Shown: one piece after another, positions 7,887 through 16,367 of the stretch
Position numbering within the stretch: the stretch's first letter is position 1
How the letters are laid out: the number at the start of each line of letters is the position of its first letter
Source of the DNA: Kribbella amoyensis
Lineage (GTDB): Bacteria > Actinomycetota > Actinomycetes > Propionibacteriales > Kribbellaceae
DNA length: 64,000 bases
NCBI RefSeq assembly: GCF_007828865.1
Contig: NZ_VIVK01000001.1
Coordinates: 3,286,001 to 3,350,000 of the forward strand
Direction of reading: 5' to 3'
Notes under the pieces: model-generated
What the model was told of the DNA's origin: nothing
Databases searched by the model: none
What the model saw: the letters and a program-made list of their open reading frames with translations, nothing else
Translations under genes and position numbers: made by a program

Positions 7887-8431
7887 GCGGGCCGTCGGTG
7901 TGGCGCAAGGTGCCGTCGGTGAACCGCGTCCTGCTCCAGTACCTGGGGGTCGCCGTGCTCGGCAGCCTGCTGCTGATCGCCGGGTTCGGGCTCGCCGGGA
8001 CCAGCCCGCGGCCGCTCTGGTTCGTCGCGATGGCGCTCGCGATCGCCTTCGCCGCGGTGGCGATCCGGCTGCTGTTCCCGCAGTTGCAGGAGACGTCCTG
8101 GCCGACAAGGTACGACGAGCGGATCGCTGCCCTCACCGGCCGCACCAGCGACAACCGGACCCAGTTCCTGGCCACCTGGATCCAGGAGGCCGACCGGGAA
8201 CGCCGGGCGGGTGAAGGCTCGCTGACGTTCGTCCGCCGGATCCGGCCGTTGCTGCTGGAGCTCACCACCGACCGGCTCGTGCACCGGCACGGCATCGACC
8301 CGGCGGTGGATCCGGAGCGCGCCCGGGCGCTCGTGGGGGACCAGGTGTGGACGTTGATCGCCGGGGCCGAGAAGCAGACGGCGTCCTTCGCCGAGATCGA
8401 GCAGGCTGTCCAGACCATCGAGAAGCTGTGA
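7883..8431 (+). CDS. Hypothetical membrane protein of the MoxR operon
   Basis: 182 residues with two predicted membrane helices (about 18-40 and 46-66) followed by a charged cytosolic domain (TRYDERIAALTGRTSDNRTQ onward). GTG 7883 overlaps the DUF4129 stop; the next gene starts six bases after its stop. Proteins of this shape occur regularly between DUF4129 and MoxR genes in actinobacteria. No enzymatic motif is seen; a scaffold or assembly role is only a guess from context. Confidence 0.8.
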   Translation: MSGPSVWRKVPSVNRVLLQYLGVAVLGSLLLIAGFGLAGTSPRPLWFVAMALAIAFAAVAIRLLFPQLQETSWPTRYDERIAALTGRTSDNRTQFLATWIQEADRERRAGEGSLTFVRRIRPLLLELTTDRLVHRHGIDPAVDPERARALVGDQVWTLIAGAEKQTASFAEIEQAVQTIEKL

Positions 8432-8437
8432 GGAACC

Positions 8438-9430
8438 GTGACTGATCGGCAACCAGGCGTGGAGCTCGACCTGCCCGACGTGTCGGCGCTGAGCCGGCAG
8501 GTGCTGGACCGGGTCGGCGAGGCCGTGGTCGGCAAGGCCGAGGCGCTCGAACTGGTGCTGGCCGGCATCCTGGCCGGTGGCCACGTGCTGCTGGAGGACT
8601 ACCCGGGCCTGGCCAAGACGCTGGCCGCACGGTCGTTCGCGCAGGCGCTCGGGCTGGAGTTCCGCCGGGTCCAGTTCACCCCGGATCTGCTGCCGTCCGA
8701 CGTCACCGGCGCCTTCGTCTACGACCAGAAGGAGTCCGAGTTCGTCTTCCGGCCGGGCCCGATCTTCACCGGCCTGCTGCTCGCCGACGAGATCAACCGG
8801 ACCCCGCCGAAGACCCAGGCCGCGCTGCTCGAGTCGATGCAGGAGCACCAGGTCACGGTCGAGGGCCAGACGTTCCCGCTGCCCGCGCCGTTCCATGTAC
8901 TCGCGACCGCGAACCCGGTCGAGTACGAAGGCACGTACCCGTTGCCGGAGGCCCAGCTCGACCGGTTCATGCTCCGCATCGGCTTCGGGTACCCGAGCGC
9001 CGACGAGGAGTGGGAGGTACTCCGCCGCCGGATGGGCCGCCGCCAGGAGGACCAGGTGGTCGAGGCGGTGACCGACGCGGCCGGCTTGCGGTCCGCGCAG
9101 CGCGTGATCGAGACCGTCACCGTGGACGACACCGTCGGTCGGTACTGCGTGGAGCTGGCCGCCGCGACCCGGCGGGACTCGCAGGTCCTCGTCGGTGCGT
9201 CGCCGCGTGGTTCGCTGGCGTTGCTGCTGACCGCCCGCGCGTACGCCGTGATCCAGGGCCGCGACTACGTCGTCCCCGAGGACGTGAAGGCGGTCGCGAT
9301 CGCCGCGCTGGCGCACCGGATCACCGTGCGCCCGGAGCTGTGGCTGCACGAGGTCACCGGAGCGACCGTGGTCCGCGCGGTGCTCGGATCCGTCCCGGCC
9401 CCGCCGACCGTCGTAGGCGCCCGGCAGTGA
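8438..9430 (+). CDS. MoxR family AAA+ ATPase
   Basis: 330 residues. Walker A is the DYPGLAKT variant (Lys60-Thr61) common in actinobacterial MoxR proteins, Walker B is LLLADEINR, sensor 1 lies in ATANPVEYEGTYPLPEAQ, and the C-terminal lid follows. MoxR ATPases act as chaperones for metal insertion or complex maturation and usually pair with a DUF58/vWA protein, here the next gene, which it overlaps by GTGA. GTG 8438 is preceded by GAGGA. Confidence 0.92.
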   Translation: MTDRQPGVELDLPDVSALSRQVLDRVGEAVVGKAEALELVLAGILAGGHVLLEDYPGLAKTLAARSFAQALGLEFRRVQFTPDLLPSDVTGAFVYDQKESEFVFRPGPIFTGLLLADEINRTPPKTQAALLESMQEHQVTVEGQTFPLPAPFHVLATANPVEYEGTYPLPEAQLDRFMLRIGFGYPSADEEWEVLRRRMGRRQEDQVVEAVTDAAGLRSAQRVIETVTVDDTVGRYCVELAAATRRDSQVLVGASPRGSLALLLTARAYAVIQGRDYVVPEDVKAVAIAALAHRITVRPELWLHEVTGATVVRAVLGSVPAPPTVVGARQ

Positions 9431-10728
9431 GCTGGCGGCCGACGCACGCGCAGCTCCGGGCGGTCGTCGTGGCCGCCGGACTGCTGGTGATCGCTGTCCT
9501 GGCCCGCCGCCCCGACGCCGCCGTCCTCGGACTCCCGCTGGCCCTGCTCGCCGGCTGGGGCCGCTTCTTCCGGCCCCGCGAGCAGCCCGAGGTCCGGACC
9601 GAACTGGACGCTGACGTGCTCTTCGAGGGCCAGGCGACCACGTACCGGGTCAAGGTCACCGGGACCCCGGATCCGGACATCGACCTGGTCGTCGCCGCAC
9701 TGCCGCGGGCGAGGTGGTTCCGCTACGACCCACCGCAGGCCGCGATCGCGGTGCCCGCGACGACCGACGAGCTCGCGTTGGAGGTGGGCGTCCGCTCCGA
9801 GCGCTGGGGGCTACGGCCGCTCGAACGCCCCCAGGTGATCGCCACGTCCGTCCTCGGTGCGTACCGCGTCCCGATCCCGTCCGCGGCCGCGTTGTCGGTG
9901 ACCACGCTGCCGTTGCGCGAGGGGTTCGAAGCCGTCGACGCCGTACCGCGACCCGCCGGCCTGGTCGGGCTGCACCGGTCCCGGCGACCGGGGGAGGGTA
10001 CGGAGATCGCCGGAGTCCGCCCGTTCCGTACCGGGGACCGTCTGCGCCGGATCAACTGGTCCGTGTCCGCCCGGACCCGCGAACTGCACGTCACGTCCAC
10101 CTGGTCCGACCGGGACACCGAGGTGGTGATCCTGCTCGACACCGGCCAAGAGGTCGGGATCAGCGAGGGCATCGACGGTCGCTCCAGCAGCCTGGACACC
10201 GCGGTCCGTGCGGCAGCGTCGATCGCGGAGCACTACCTGCGGCACGGGGACAGGGTCCGCCTGGTCGACACGGGCACCGCGGTTCGCGGCGTACGGACCG
10301 GGAGCGGACGGTCTCACCTGCGCCGGATCCTCGACGTCCTGGTGCACGCGGATCGCAAGGGACGGCAGCAGGACGAGCTGCAGCTGGCACGACGGCACCG
10401 GATCCGGCCGGACAGCCTGGTCCTCGCGTTGAGCCCGTTGCTGCGGCAGTCGATGCTCGGCTACATCGTCACGCTGGTCCACTCCGGCTGCACCGTGATC
10501 GCGGTGGACACGTTGCCCGAGGACGTTGCCGACGTCATCGACCTGAACGAGCACGACGCGAAGGCGTGGCCGCTGGCCTGGCGACTGCGGCTGCTCGAAC
10601 GCCGCCGCGAACTCGACCGGCTCGGCGACCTCGGCGTACCGACCGTGCGCTGGCGGGGTGCGGGCACCCTGGACGAGGTCCTGCGGGACGCCGCGCGCGT
10701 GTCCGCCGCCCCGAGGATGCGGTCATGA
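9427..10728 (+). CDS. DUF58 (vWA-like) domain protein
   Basis: 433 residues from the GTG that overlaps the MoxR stop; longer in-frame versions run into moxR and are rejected. Two N-terminal membrane helices (about 9-25 and 30-44) precede an extracytoplasmic beta-rich segment and the DUF58 core, RRPGEGTEIAGVRPFRTGDR and RRINWSVSARTRELHV, followed by a vWA-like fold with VVILLDTGQE. This is the standard partner of MoxR. It overlaps the next gene by ATGA. Confidence 0.92.
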   Translation: MSWRPTHAQLRAVVVAAGLLVIAVLARRPDAAVLGLPLALLAGWGRFFRPREQPEVRTELDADVLFEGQATTYRVKVTGTPDPDIDLVVAALPRARWFRYDPPQAAIAVPATTDELALEVGVRSERWGLRPLERPQVIATSVLGAYRVPIPSAAALSVTTLPLREGFEAVDAVPRPAGLVGLHRSRRPGEGTEIAGVRPFRTGDRLRRINWSVSARTRELHVTSTWSDRDTEVVILLDTGQEVGISEGIDGRSSSLDTAVRAAASIAEHYLRHGDRVRLVDTGTAVRGVRTGSGRSHLRRILDVLVHADRKGRQQDELQLARRHRIRPDSLVLALSPLLRQSMLGYIVTLVHSGCTVIAVDTLPEDVADVIDLNEHDAKAWPLAWRLRLLERRRELDRLGDLGVPTVRWRGAGTLDEVLRDAARVSAAPRMRS

Positions 10729-11276
10729 CCGTCGCCGACCGGATCTCCCGCTGGCTGGCCGAGCTGCGCGCCTCGGGCCAGGCGTCGTTGCTGGCGCGCA
10801 CCGTCATCGCGGTCGCCGGCGCGATCGCCCTGCTGGTCCCGGCGATCCAGCCGTGGGACGAGCTCGACCTCGTACCGGTCCTCGGTATCCCCTTGCTGGT
10901 GGCCTGTGTGGTGCTTCCGGACTCCGCGGCGGCACTCGCGTTCCTGGTGGTCGTGGCGGGTGGCTGGGTCATCCGGGCGCCCGCCGATATCGGGGTCGGG
11001 GTGGTGGTCACCGCGATCGCGCTGGTCGCGGTGCACCTCGCGAGCGCGTTCGCCGGCCAGATCCCCTCCTTCGGCCGGGTCGGCCGTGGCGCCCTGCGAA
11101 GATGGTTGCTCCCAGCAAGTATCGCGATCGGGCTCGCGCCGGTGGTCGGGATCGGTGCGGCGCTGGTCCGCGGGGCCGACGTCCCCGGCTCGTTGCTGGT
11201 GACCGTGGCCGCGCTGGCCGCCGCGACGGTCGCGATCTGGTTCGCGGCCGGCCAGACGTTGAGCGGCCGCGACTAG
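10725..11276 (+). CDS. Hypothetical polytopic membrane protein, last gene of the MoxR operon
   Basis: 183 residues with about five hydrophobic helices (near 25-40, 45-62, 65-80, 83-100, 125-175) and no recognisable catalytic motif. ATG 10725 overlaps the DUF58 stop by ATGA, so it is coupled to the operon. The gene converges with the TetR gene, the two ends overlapping by four bases. Confidence 0.8.
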   Translation: MTVADRISRWLAELRASGQASLLARTVIAVAGAIALLVPAIQPWDELDLVPVLGIPLLVACVVLPDSAAALAFLVVVAGGWVIRAPADIGVGVVVTAIALVAVHLASAFAGQIPSFGRVGRGALRRWLLPASIAIGLAPVVGIGAALVRGADVPGSLLVTVAALAAATVAIWFAAGQTLSGRD

Positions 11277-11806
11277 AGGCTTTCGAGCAGGTCGGTCGAC
11301 CAGGCGCACTCGATCGCGTTCGGGCCGGCCACCTGCATCGCGGCCATCACGGTGAGCAGCATGCCGGTGGCGAGGAACTCGCGGGCCTCTTCGGGGGAGG
11401 CGCCGGTGAGGTCGCGGACCAGGCGGTAGATCTCGCCGAACCGGGCCCGGACCAGCTCGCCGATCGCAGGCTCCGCGCTGGCCGCGAACCCGTGCAGCAG
11501 GACGACCAGCAGTTCGCGCTCGGTCATCAGCCGGTTGTACGCGTCGCCCAAGCTCTCCAGGTCGGCGCGCTCCGCGGCCGCGGCCCGGAACGCGTCCCCG
11601 ATCCGCTCGCAGACCCGCTCGACGGTGGCCAGGAACAGCTGCTGCTTGGTCCCGAACAGCCGGATCACGTACGGCTGGGACACCCCGGCCAGGCGGGCGA
11701 TCTCGTCGGTCTTCGTGCCCGCGTACCCGGACGCGCCGAAGGCCTGGACCGCCGCCCGCAGGACCTCCTCGCCGCGCTCGGCCGCCGTCAACCTGGTTCT
11801 CGTCAT
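11273..11806 (-). CDS. TetR family regulator of the adjacent efflux pump
   Basis: 177 residues. N-terminal HTH: VLRAAVQAFGASGYAGTKTD then IARLAGVSQPYVIRLFGTK; the C-terminal ligand domain is variable. It is divergent from an EmrB/QacA-type exporter, and the intergenic region holds two matching operator sequences. By analogy with TetR/QacR it should repress both genes and be released by a drug-like ligand. Confidence 0.9.
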   Translation of the reverse strand: MTRTRLTAAERGEEVLRAAVQAFGASGYAGTKTDEIARLAGVSQPYVIRLFGTKQQLFLATVERVCERIGDAFRAAAAERADLESLGDAYNRLMTERELLVVLLHGFAASAEPAIGELVRARFGEIYRLVRDLTGASPEEAREFLATGMLLTVMAAMQVAGPNAIECAWSTDLLESL

Positions 11807-11828
11807 CGGGTCTCCTCTCGGTGCTGCC

Positions 11829-11886
11829 TTGACATGTTATCAGTCGATGCATACTTTGAACCCGAGCCTAGTTATCAGTCGATAAC
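11829..11886 (+). promoter_or_regulatory. MFS exporter promoter with two TetR operators
   Basis: A consensus -35 TTGACA (11829-11834) is followed by CATACT/TACTTT near 11850-11857. The perfect inverted repeat GTTATCAGTCGATAAC lies at 11871-11886, and an imperfect copy beginning GTTATCAGTCGATGC lies at 11836-11850 within the promoter spacer, 35 bp upstream. Two operators with such spacing suit two TetR dimers that block polymerase; one site also lies close to the divergent tetR start. Confidence 0.85.
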
Positions 11887-11915
11887 AACAAACTTGCCCG
11901 ACGGAGGGGAACACG

Positions 11916-13337
11916 ATGACTTCGACCGCCCTCGAACCCGGCCCGGTCGCCGTGCCGGGAGCCCGGCGTTCGCTTGGCACGGTGCTGGCCGTGGTGGGGA
12001 TTCCGATGTTCATGGTCACGCTCGACAACCTGGTCGTGACCAACGCGCTGCCGGTGATCAAGGCCGAGCTGGGCGCCTCGTTGACCGACCTGCAATGGTT
12101 CGTCAACGCGTACACCCTCGCCTTCGCCGCGTTGCTGCTGACCGCCTCGGCGATCGGTGACCGGCTCGGCCGGCGGCGGATCTTCCTGGCCGGGATCGCG
12201 CTGTTCACCCTCGCCTCGGCCGCCTGTGCGTTGGCCACCGAGCCGTGGATGCTGATCACCGCCCGCGCGGTCCAGGGGGTCGGTGCCGCGGCCGTCATGC
12301 CGTTGTCGCTGACCCTGCTGTCCGCGGCCGTGCCCGAGAAGCAGCGCAGCGCCGCGATCGGGATCTGGGGCGGCATCTCCGGACTCGGCGTCGCGGTCGG
12401 CCCGGTCGTGGGCGGCGCGGTCGTCGACGGCCTGAACTGGCAGTGGATCTTCTGGCTGAACGTGCCGATCGGCGTGCTCGCGCTGCCGTTCGCCGCGCGG
12501 GTGCTGACCGAGTCACGGGGCGGTGCGCGCAAGCTGGACCTGGTCGGCCTGGTGCTGTCCGCGGTGAGCGTGCTGAGCATCGTCTGGGGCGTCATTCACG
12601 GGGCCGACGACGGCTGGACCTCTGGCCCGGTCCTCGGCTCGCTGGTCGCCGGGGTGCTGCTGCTGATCGGGTTCGTGGTCTGGGAGAGCCGGACGGCGAC
12701 CCCGATGCTGCCGCTGCGGCTGTTCTCGTCGCGGGCGTTCAGCGTGGTCAACCTGACCTCGTTCACCTTCTCGGTCGGCGTCTTCGGCGCGGTGTTCCTG
12801 CTGGCGCAGTACTTCCAGGTGGTCCAGGGGTACACGCCGCTGGAGTCCGGGATCCGCACGCTGCCGTGGACGATGGCGCCGATGGTGGTCGCCCCGCTGG
12901 CCGGGCTCGTCGTCGACCGGGTCGGCGCCCGCGCCCTGATCGGTACCGGTCAGGCCCTGCTGGCGATCGCGCTGGCCTGGATCGCCCTGGTGACCACGGT
13001 CGACGTCGAGTACGGCTCGCTGGTCGCGCCGTTCGTGCTGGCCGGGATCGGGATGGGCCTGACGTTCGCGCCGGCCGCCAGCGTGGTGATGGCGAGCGCC
13101 GCCGAGTCCGACCGGGGCGTCGCCTCCGGGACCAACAACACGATCCGCGAGATCGGCGTGGCGATGGGCGTCGCCGTGCTCGCCTCGGTCTTCGCGTCGG
13201 CCGGCTCCTACGAGAACCCGGCCCGGTACGTCGACGGGCTGGTCCCGGCCGTCTGGGTCGGCGCCTCGGTCGTCGCGGTCGGGGCGTTCGTCGCCCTGCT
13301 GTTGCCCGGTCGCCCGCGCGGGATCAGCCGGGGGTGA
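11916..13337 (+). CDS. DHA2 family MFS drug exporter (EmrB/QacA type)
   Basis: 473 residues with about 14 membrane helices. Family motifs: LDNLVVTNALPVI in TM1 (DHA2 motif D1), ASAIGDRLGRRRIFLAG after TM2 (motif A), and GGISGLGVAVGPVVGGAVVD in TM5 (motif C, antiporter signature). It should export hydrophobic compounds by proton antiport. ATG 11916 follows GGAGGGG. Controlled by the divergent TetR gene. Confidence 0.92.
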   Translation: MTSTALEPGPVAVPGARRSLGTVLAVVGIPMFMVTLDNLVVTNALPVIKAELGASLTDLQWFVNAYTLAFAALLLTASAIGDRLGRRRIFLAGIALFTLASAACALATEPWMLITARAVQGVGAAAVMPLSLTLLSAAVPEKQRSAAIGIWGGISGLGVAVGPVVGGAVVDGLNWQWIFWLNVPIGVLALPFAARVLTESRGGARKLDLVGLVLSAVSVLSIVWGVIHGADDGWTSGPVLGSLVAGVLLLIGFVVWESRTATPMLPLRLFSSRAFSVVNLTSFTFSVGVFGAVFLLAQYFQVVQGYTPLESGIRTLPWTMAPMVVAPLAGLVVDRVGARALIGTGQALLAIALAWIALVTTVDVEYGSLVAPFVLAGIGMGLTFAPAASVVMASAAESDRGVASGTNNTIREIGVAMGVAVLASVFASAGSYENPARYVDGLVPAVWVGASVVAVGAFVALLLPGRPRGISRG

Positions 13338-13740
13338 TGCCGTAGTGCGCTCGGATGTCCCGGATCTGCGGGGCGCCGTTGAAGGCGTCGAGAGAGTTCG
13401 CCCAGACCTCGATCGAGCTGTTCTGGACCGTGTACTTCTCCGGGGTGTGCCACTCGTCCTTGAGATCGGGAGACGCGGCGTAGGCCTTCAGGACGTTCTC
13501 CATCACCCGCATCGCCTCGGCCTTGGTGGACGCCTCGAGTACCACGTCGCCCCGCTGCCAACCGCCGCCGAACTGGAAGCTGCAGTCCCAGGACGCGGAG
13601 ACCACGCCGTCGACCGACAGCGCTGCCGCGGGGAAGGCCTTCTCGCAGTCTGCGGCCTTCCCTGAGCAGCCCGCCAGGGTGAAGGGCAGCAGGAGTACCG
13701 CGGCGACCATCGTCGCCGCGTGCCGGATCCGTTTGAACAC
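13324..13740 (-). CDS. Small secreted lipoprotein, unknown function
   Basis: 138 residues. A type II signal peptide (basic MFKRIRH, hydrophobic core, lipobox LAGC with Cys about 25) marks a lipoprotein. The mature part contains two further cysteines (ADCEK, SWDCSF) and ends in YGITPG. No family recognised. The 3' end overlaps that of the MFS gene by 14 bases on the opposite strand. Confidence 0.8.
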   Translation of the reverse strand: MFKRIRHAATMVAAVLLLPFTLAGCSGKAADCEKAFPAAALSVDGVVSASWDCSFQFGGGWQRGDVVLEASTKAEAMRVMENVLKAYAASPDLKDEWHTPEKYTVQNSSIEVWANSLDAFNGAPQIRDIRAHYGITPG

Positions 13741-13782
13741 TGTGTCACCTTGCTTGCTGCGGAAGTGGATCGCACGCTGCCC

Positions 13783-14070
13783 TCAGCGAGCCTGGGCCAG
13801 GCGGCGGGCGCGAGCGTACTGGCGGATTGCGACGGGGACACAGCCGAGACCGGCGACGACGAGCAGCGCGACGGCGATCCAGGGGAAGCTGTCGCCTGCG
13901 TTGAATCCGCGGTAGTTCTCCTGGTACTCGCCGGCCTGGGCGACCCACCACGCCGCGGCGGTCAGACCAGCGCCGAGCCAGGCCACCAGCGCGAAGAGTC
14001 CCCACATCAGGGCCAGGCGACGGGCCAGGGCGGGATCGCCACGATCCGCCCAGCGGTCCGTCGCGGTCAT
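13783..14070 (-). CDS. Small two-helix membrane protein
   Basis: 95 residues: a cytosolic N-terminus (TATDRWADRGDPALARR), helix about 20-45, a short external loop (GEYQENYRGFN), helix about 62-82, and a basic tail. Upstream lies GAGGAGGA. Unknown function; 42 bases separate it from the downstream lipoprotein, so they may be co-transcribed. Confidence 0.72.
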   Translation of the reverse strand: MTATDRWADRGDPALARRLALMWGLFALVAWLGAGLTAAAWWVAQAGEYQENYRGFNAGDSFPWIAVALLVVAGLGCVPVAIRQYARARRLAQAR

Positions 14071-14255
14071 CGGTTCCTCCTCCTCGGGCCGGCTCGTCCC
14101 AGCTGGCGTGTCGGGAAGAATTCAGATGCCTACGGCAAGGATTTTAACCGACGGCGACCCGCACCGTTCTGCCCGTACTCCGCCCGTACTTCGCCGGCTG
14201 TCCGGGGCTTGGTGCAGGATGGGGGTCCGCTGTCAGGGGGAGAGGTAGGAACGCC

Positions 14256-14594
14256 GTGCTCGACGCCGACGACGTACGCCGGATCGCGTTGTCCTTGCCG
14301 GAGGCCGTGGAGAAGGAACGCTGGCGCCATCCGACCTTCGACGTGGCCGGGCGGATGTTCCTGACGATCCCGGACGACCAGACCTCGTTCGCGGTCCGCT
14401 GCCCCAAGCTGGAGCGCGACGAGCTGATCGCCGCCGAGCCGGCCAAGTTCTGGGTCCCGCCGCACGAGGCGCCGTCGGCCTGGGTCCGGGCCCGGCTGGC
14501 CGAGCTGGAGGACACCGACGAGCTGTACGACATCGTCCTGGACTCCTGGCGGCAGGCGGCGCCGGGGCACCTGACCGCCCCGGATCGGCCCTGA
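14256..14594 (+). CDS. MmcQ/YjbR family protein
   Basis: 112 residues matching the YjbR/MmcQ double-wing fold: DVRRIALSLPEAVEKE at the start, HPTFDVAGRMFLTIPDD, and VRARLAELEDTDELYDIVLD near the end. GTG 14256 follows GAGAGGTAGG. The biochemical role of the family is not settled; DNA binding has been proposed from the fold. Confidence 0.88.
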   Translation: MLDADDVRRIALSLPEAVEKERWRHPTFDVAGRMFLTIPDDQTSFAVRCPKLERDELIAAEPAKFWVPPHEAPSAWVRARLAELEDTDELYDIVLDSWRQAAPGHLTAPDRP

Positions 14595-14675
14595 TCCGAG
14601 CAGGTTCGCGGGTGTCGTGGGCAGCTGTGGATTTCCTGACGCGCCGACAGCGGTCCCGGGGGTAGTGTCGGGCGG

Positions 14676-16367
14676 GTGACGGATGCGACTACACCGACCA
14701 GTCCGATCGACGTGGTGTCGGAGCGGTTCCTCGAGGAGTTCGTCGAGCTCGCCCCGACCAACGCCACCTTCATGGGGATCGAGGGGTACGACCACCGGCT
14801 GCCGGACTACTCGCCGGCCGGGTTCGAGGCGCTCGCCGAGCTGAACCGGCGGACCCTGGCCGAGGCGACGGCGATCACGCCCGGCAGTCCGCGCGAGGAG
14901 GTCGCGAAGGACGCCCTGCTGGAACGCCTCGGCCTGGAGCTGGAGACGTACCAGGCCGGCGTCCCGCAGTACCAGCTGAACGCGCTCGTCTCGGTGCCCG
15001 CGGAGATCCGGCAGGTGTTCGACCTGATGCCGACCGCGACCGACGAGCACTGGGAGACCATCGCGATCCGGCTCAACCAGGTCGGCACCACGCTGGACGG
15101 GTTCCGCGAGTCGCTGCTCGGCCAGGCCGCCCAGGGCCGCGTCTCGGCGGCCCGCCAGGTGAACGACCTGGCCCAGCGGATCGCCAGCTGGACCGGCGCC
15201 GACGGCGAGGACTTCTTCGCCGGCCTGGCCGCGCGAGCACCGGAGAGCCCGGTCAAGGCCACCGTGGAGACGGCCGCGGCCGCCGCGCGCAAGGCATACG
15301 AGCAGTTCGGTCAGTGGCTGGTCACCGACCTGTTGCCGAAGGCGCCGCGCCGGGACGCCTGCGGCCGCGAGGTGTACGAGCTGGCCTCGCGGAACTTCCT
15401 CGGCGCCACCGTCGACCTCGAGGAGACGTACGCCTGGGGCTGGCAGGAGCTCGGCCGGATCGAGGCCGAGATGGCCAAGATCGCCGCCGAGCTGAACGGC
15501 GGTGACCCGAGCATCGCGGCCGTCGCCGGGCTGCTGGACAACGACCCGGCCCGCAAGATCCGCGGCAAGGAGGCGTTCCGCGATTGGATGCAGCAGCTCG
15601 CCGACGCCGCGGTGACCGAGCTGGCTGGAACGCATTTCGACATCCCGGACGAGATCCGCCGGATCGAGTGCATGATCGCGCCGACGTCCGACGGCACCAT
15701 CTACTACACCGGGCCGAGCGAGGACCTGACCAGCCGGCCCGGCCGGATGTGGTGGGCGGTGCCGGCCGGCGTCCAGGACTTCGCCACCTGGCGCGAGGTG
15801 ACCACGGTGTACCACGAGGGCGTCCCGGGGCATCACCTCCAGGTCGCCCAGACGATGCTGCAGGCCGGCCGGCTGAACCGCTGGCAGCGGATGGGCTGCT
15901 GGGTCTCCGGTCACGGCGAGGGCTGGGCGCTGTACGCCGAGCGCCTGATGGAGGAGCTCGGGTACCTGGAGGAGCCGGGCGCCCGGCTCGGCATGCTGGA
16001 CGCGCAGGCGTTCCGGTCGGCCCGGGTGGTGGTCGACATCGGCATGCACCTGGAGCTGGAGATCCCGCGGGACAACCCGTTCGGCTGGCGTCCGGGTGAG
16101 ACCTGGAACGCCGAGCTCGGGTTCGAGTTCCTCCGGGCGCACTGCCGGATGGAGACCGAGTTCCTCAAGGCCGAGCTGAACCGGTACCTCGGCTGGCCGG
16201 GGCAGGCTCCGTCGTACAAGGTGGGCGAGCGGATCTGGCTGCAGGCGCGCGAGGACGCCAAGCAGCGCAAGGGATCCGCGTTCGACCTGCGCACCTTCCA
16301 CTCCGACGCGCTCAACCTGGGTTCCCTCGGACTCGACCCGTTGCGCCGCGCGCTCGACAAGCTGTGA
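14676..16367 (+). CDS. DUF885 family protein, putative metallopeptidase-like
   Basis: 563 residues, the usual DUF885 length. The conserved motif YHEGVPGHHLQ (about residues 378-388) resembles a zinc HExxH site with an insertion, and WVSGHGEGWALYAERLMEE downstream supplies further His/Glu ligands. The family is widespread in actinobacteria and suspected of being zinc hydrolases. GTG start; its stop overlaps the GTG of the Maf-methyltransferase gene, so the two are coupled. Confidence 0.9.
   Translation: MTDATTPTSPIDVVSERFLEEFVELAPTNATFMGIEGYDHRLPDYSPAGFEALAELNRRTLAEATAITPGSPREEVAKDALLERLGLELETYQAGVPQYQLNALVSVPAEIRQVFDLMPTATDEHWETIAIRLNQVGTTLDGFRESLLGQAAQGRVSAARQVNDLAQRIASWTGADGEDFFAGLAARAPESPVKATVETAAAAARKAYEQFGQWLVTDLLPKAPRRDACGREVYELASRNFLGATVDLEETYAWGWQELGRIEAEMAKIAAELNGGDPSIAAVAGLLDNDPARKIRGKEAFRDWMQQLADAAVTELAGTHFDIPDEIRRIECMIAPTSDGTIYYTGPSEDLTSRPGRMWWAVPAGVQDFATWREVTTVYHEGVPGHHLQVAQTMLQAGRLNRWQRMGCWVSGHGEGWALYAERLMEELGYLEEPGARLGMLDAQAFRSARVVVDIGMHLELEIPRDNPFGWRPGETWNAELGFEFLRAHCRMETEFLKAELNRYLGWPGQAPSYKVGERIWLQAREDAKQRKGSAFDLRTFHSDALNLGSLGLDPLRRALDKL

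Noticed and set aside
5019..8108. Very long minus-strand open frame opposite the CobW, Eis and DUF4129 genes
   Set aside because: High GC keeps antisense frames open; its translation is arginine/proline/glycine-rich with no domain, while the opposite genes carry clear families.
7745..9349. Long minus-strand open frame opposite the MoxR operon
   Set aside because: Shadow of moxR and its neighbours; no domain and low-complexity translation.
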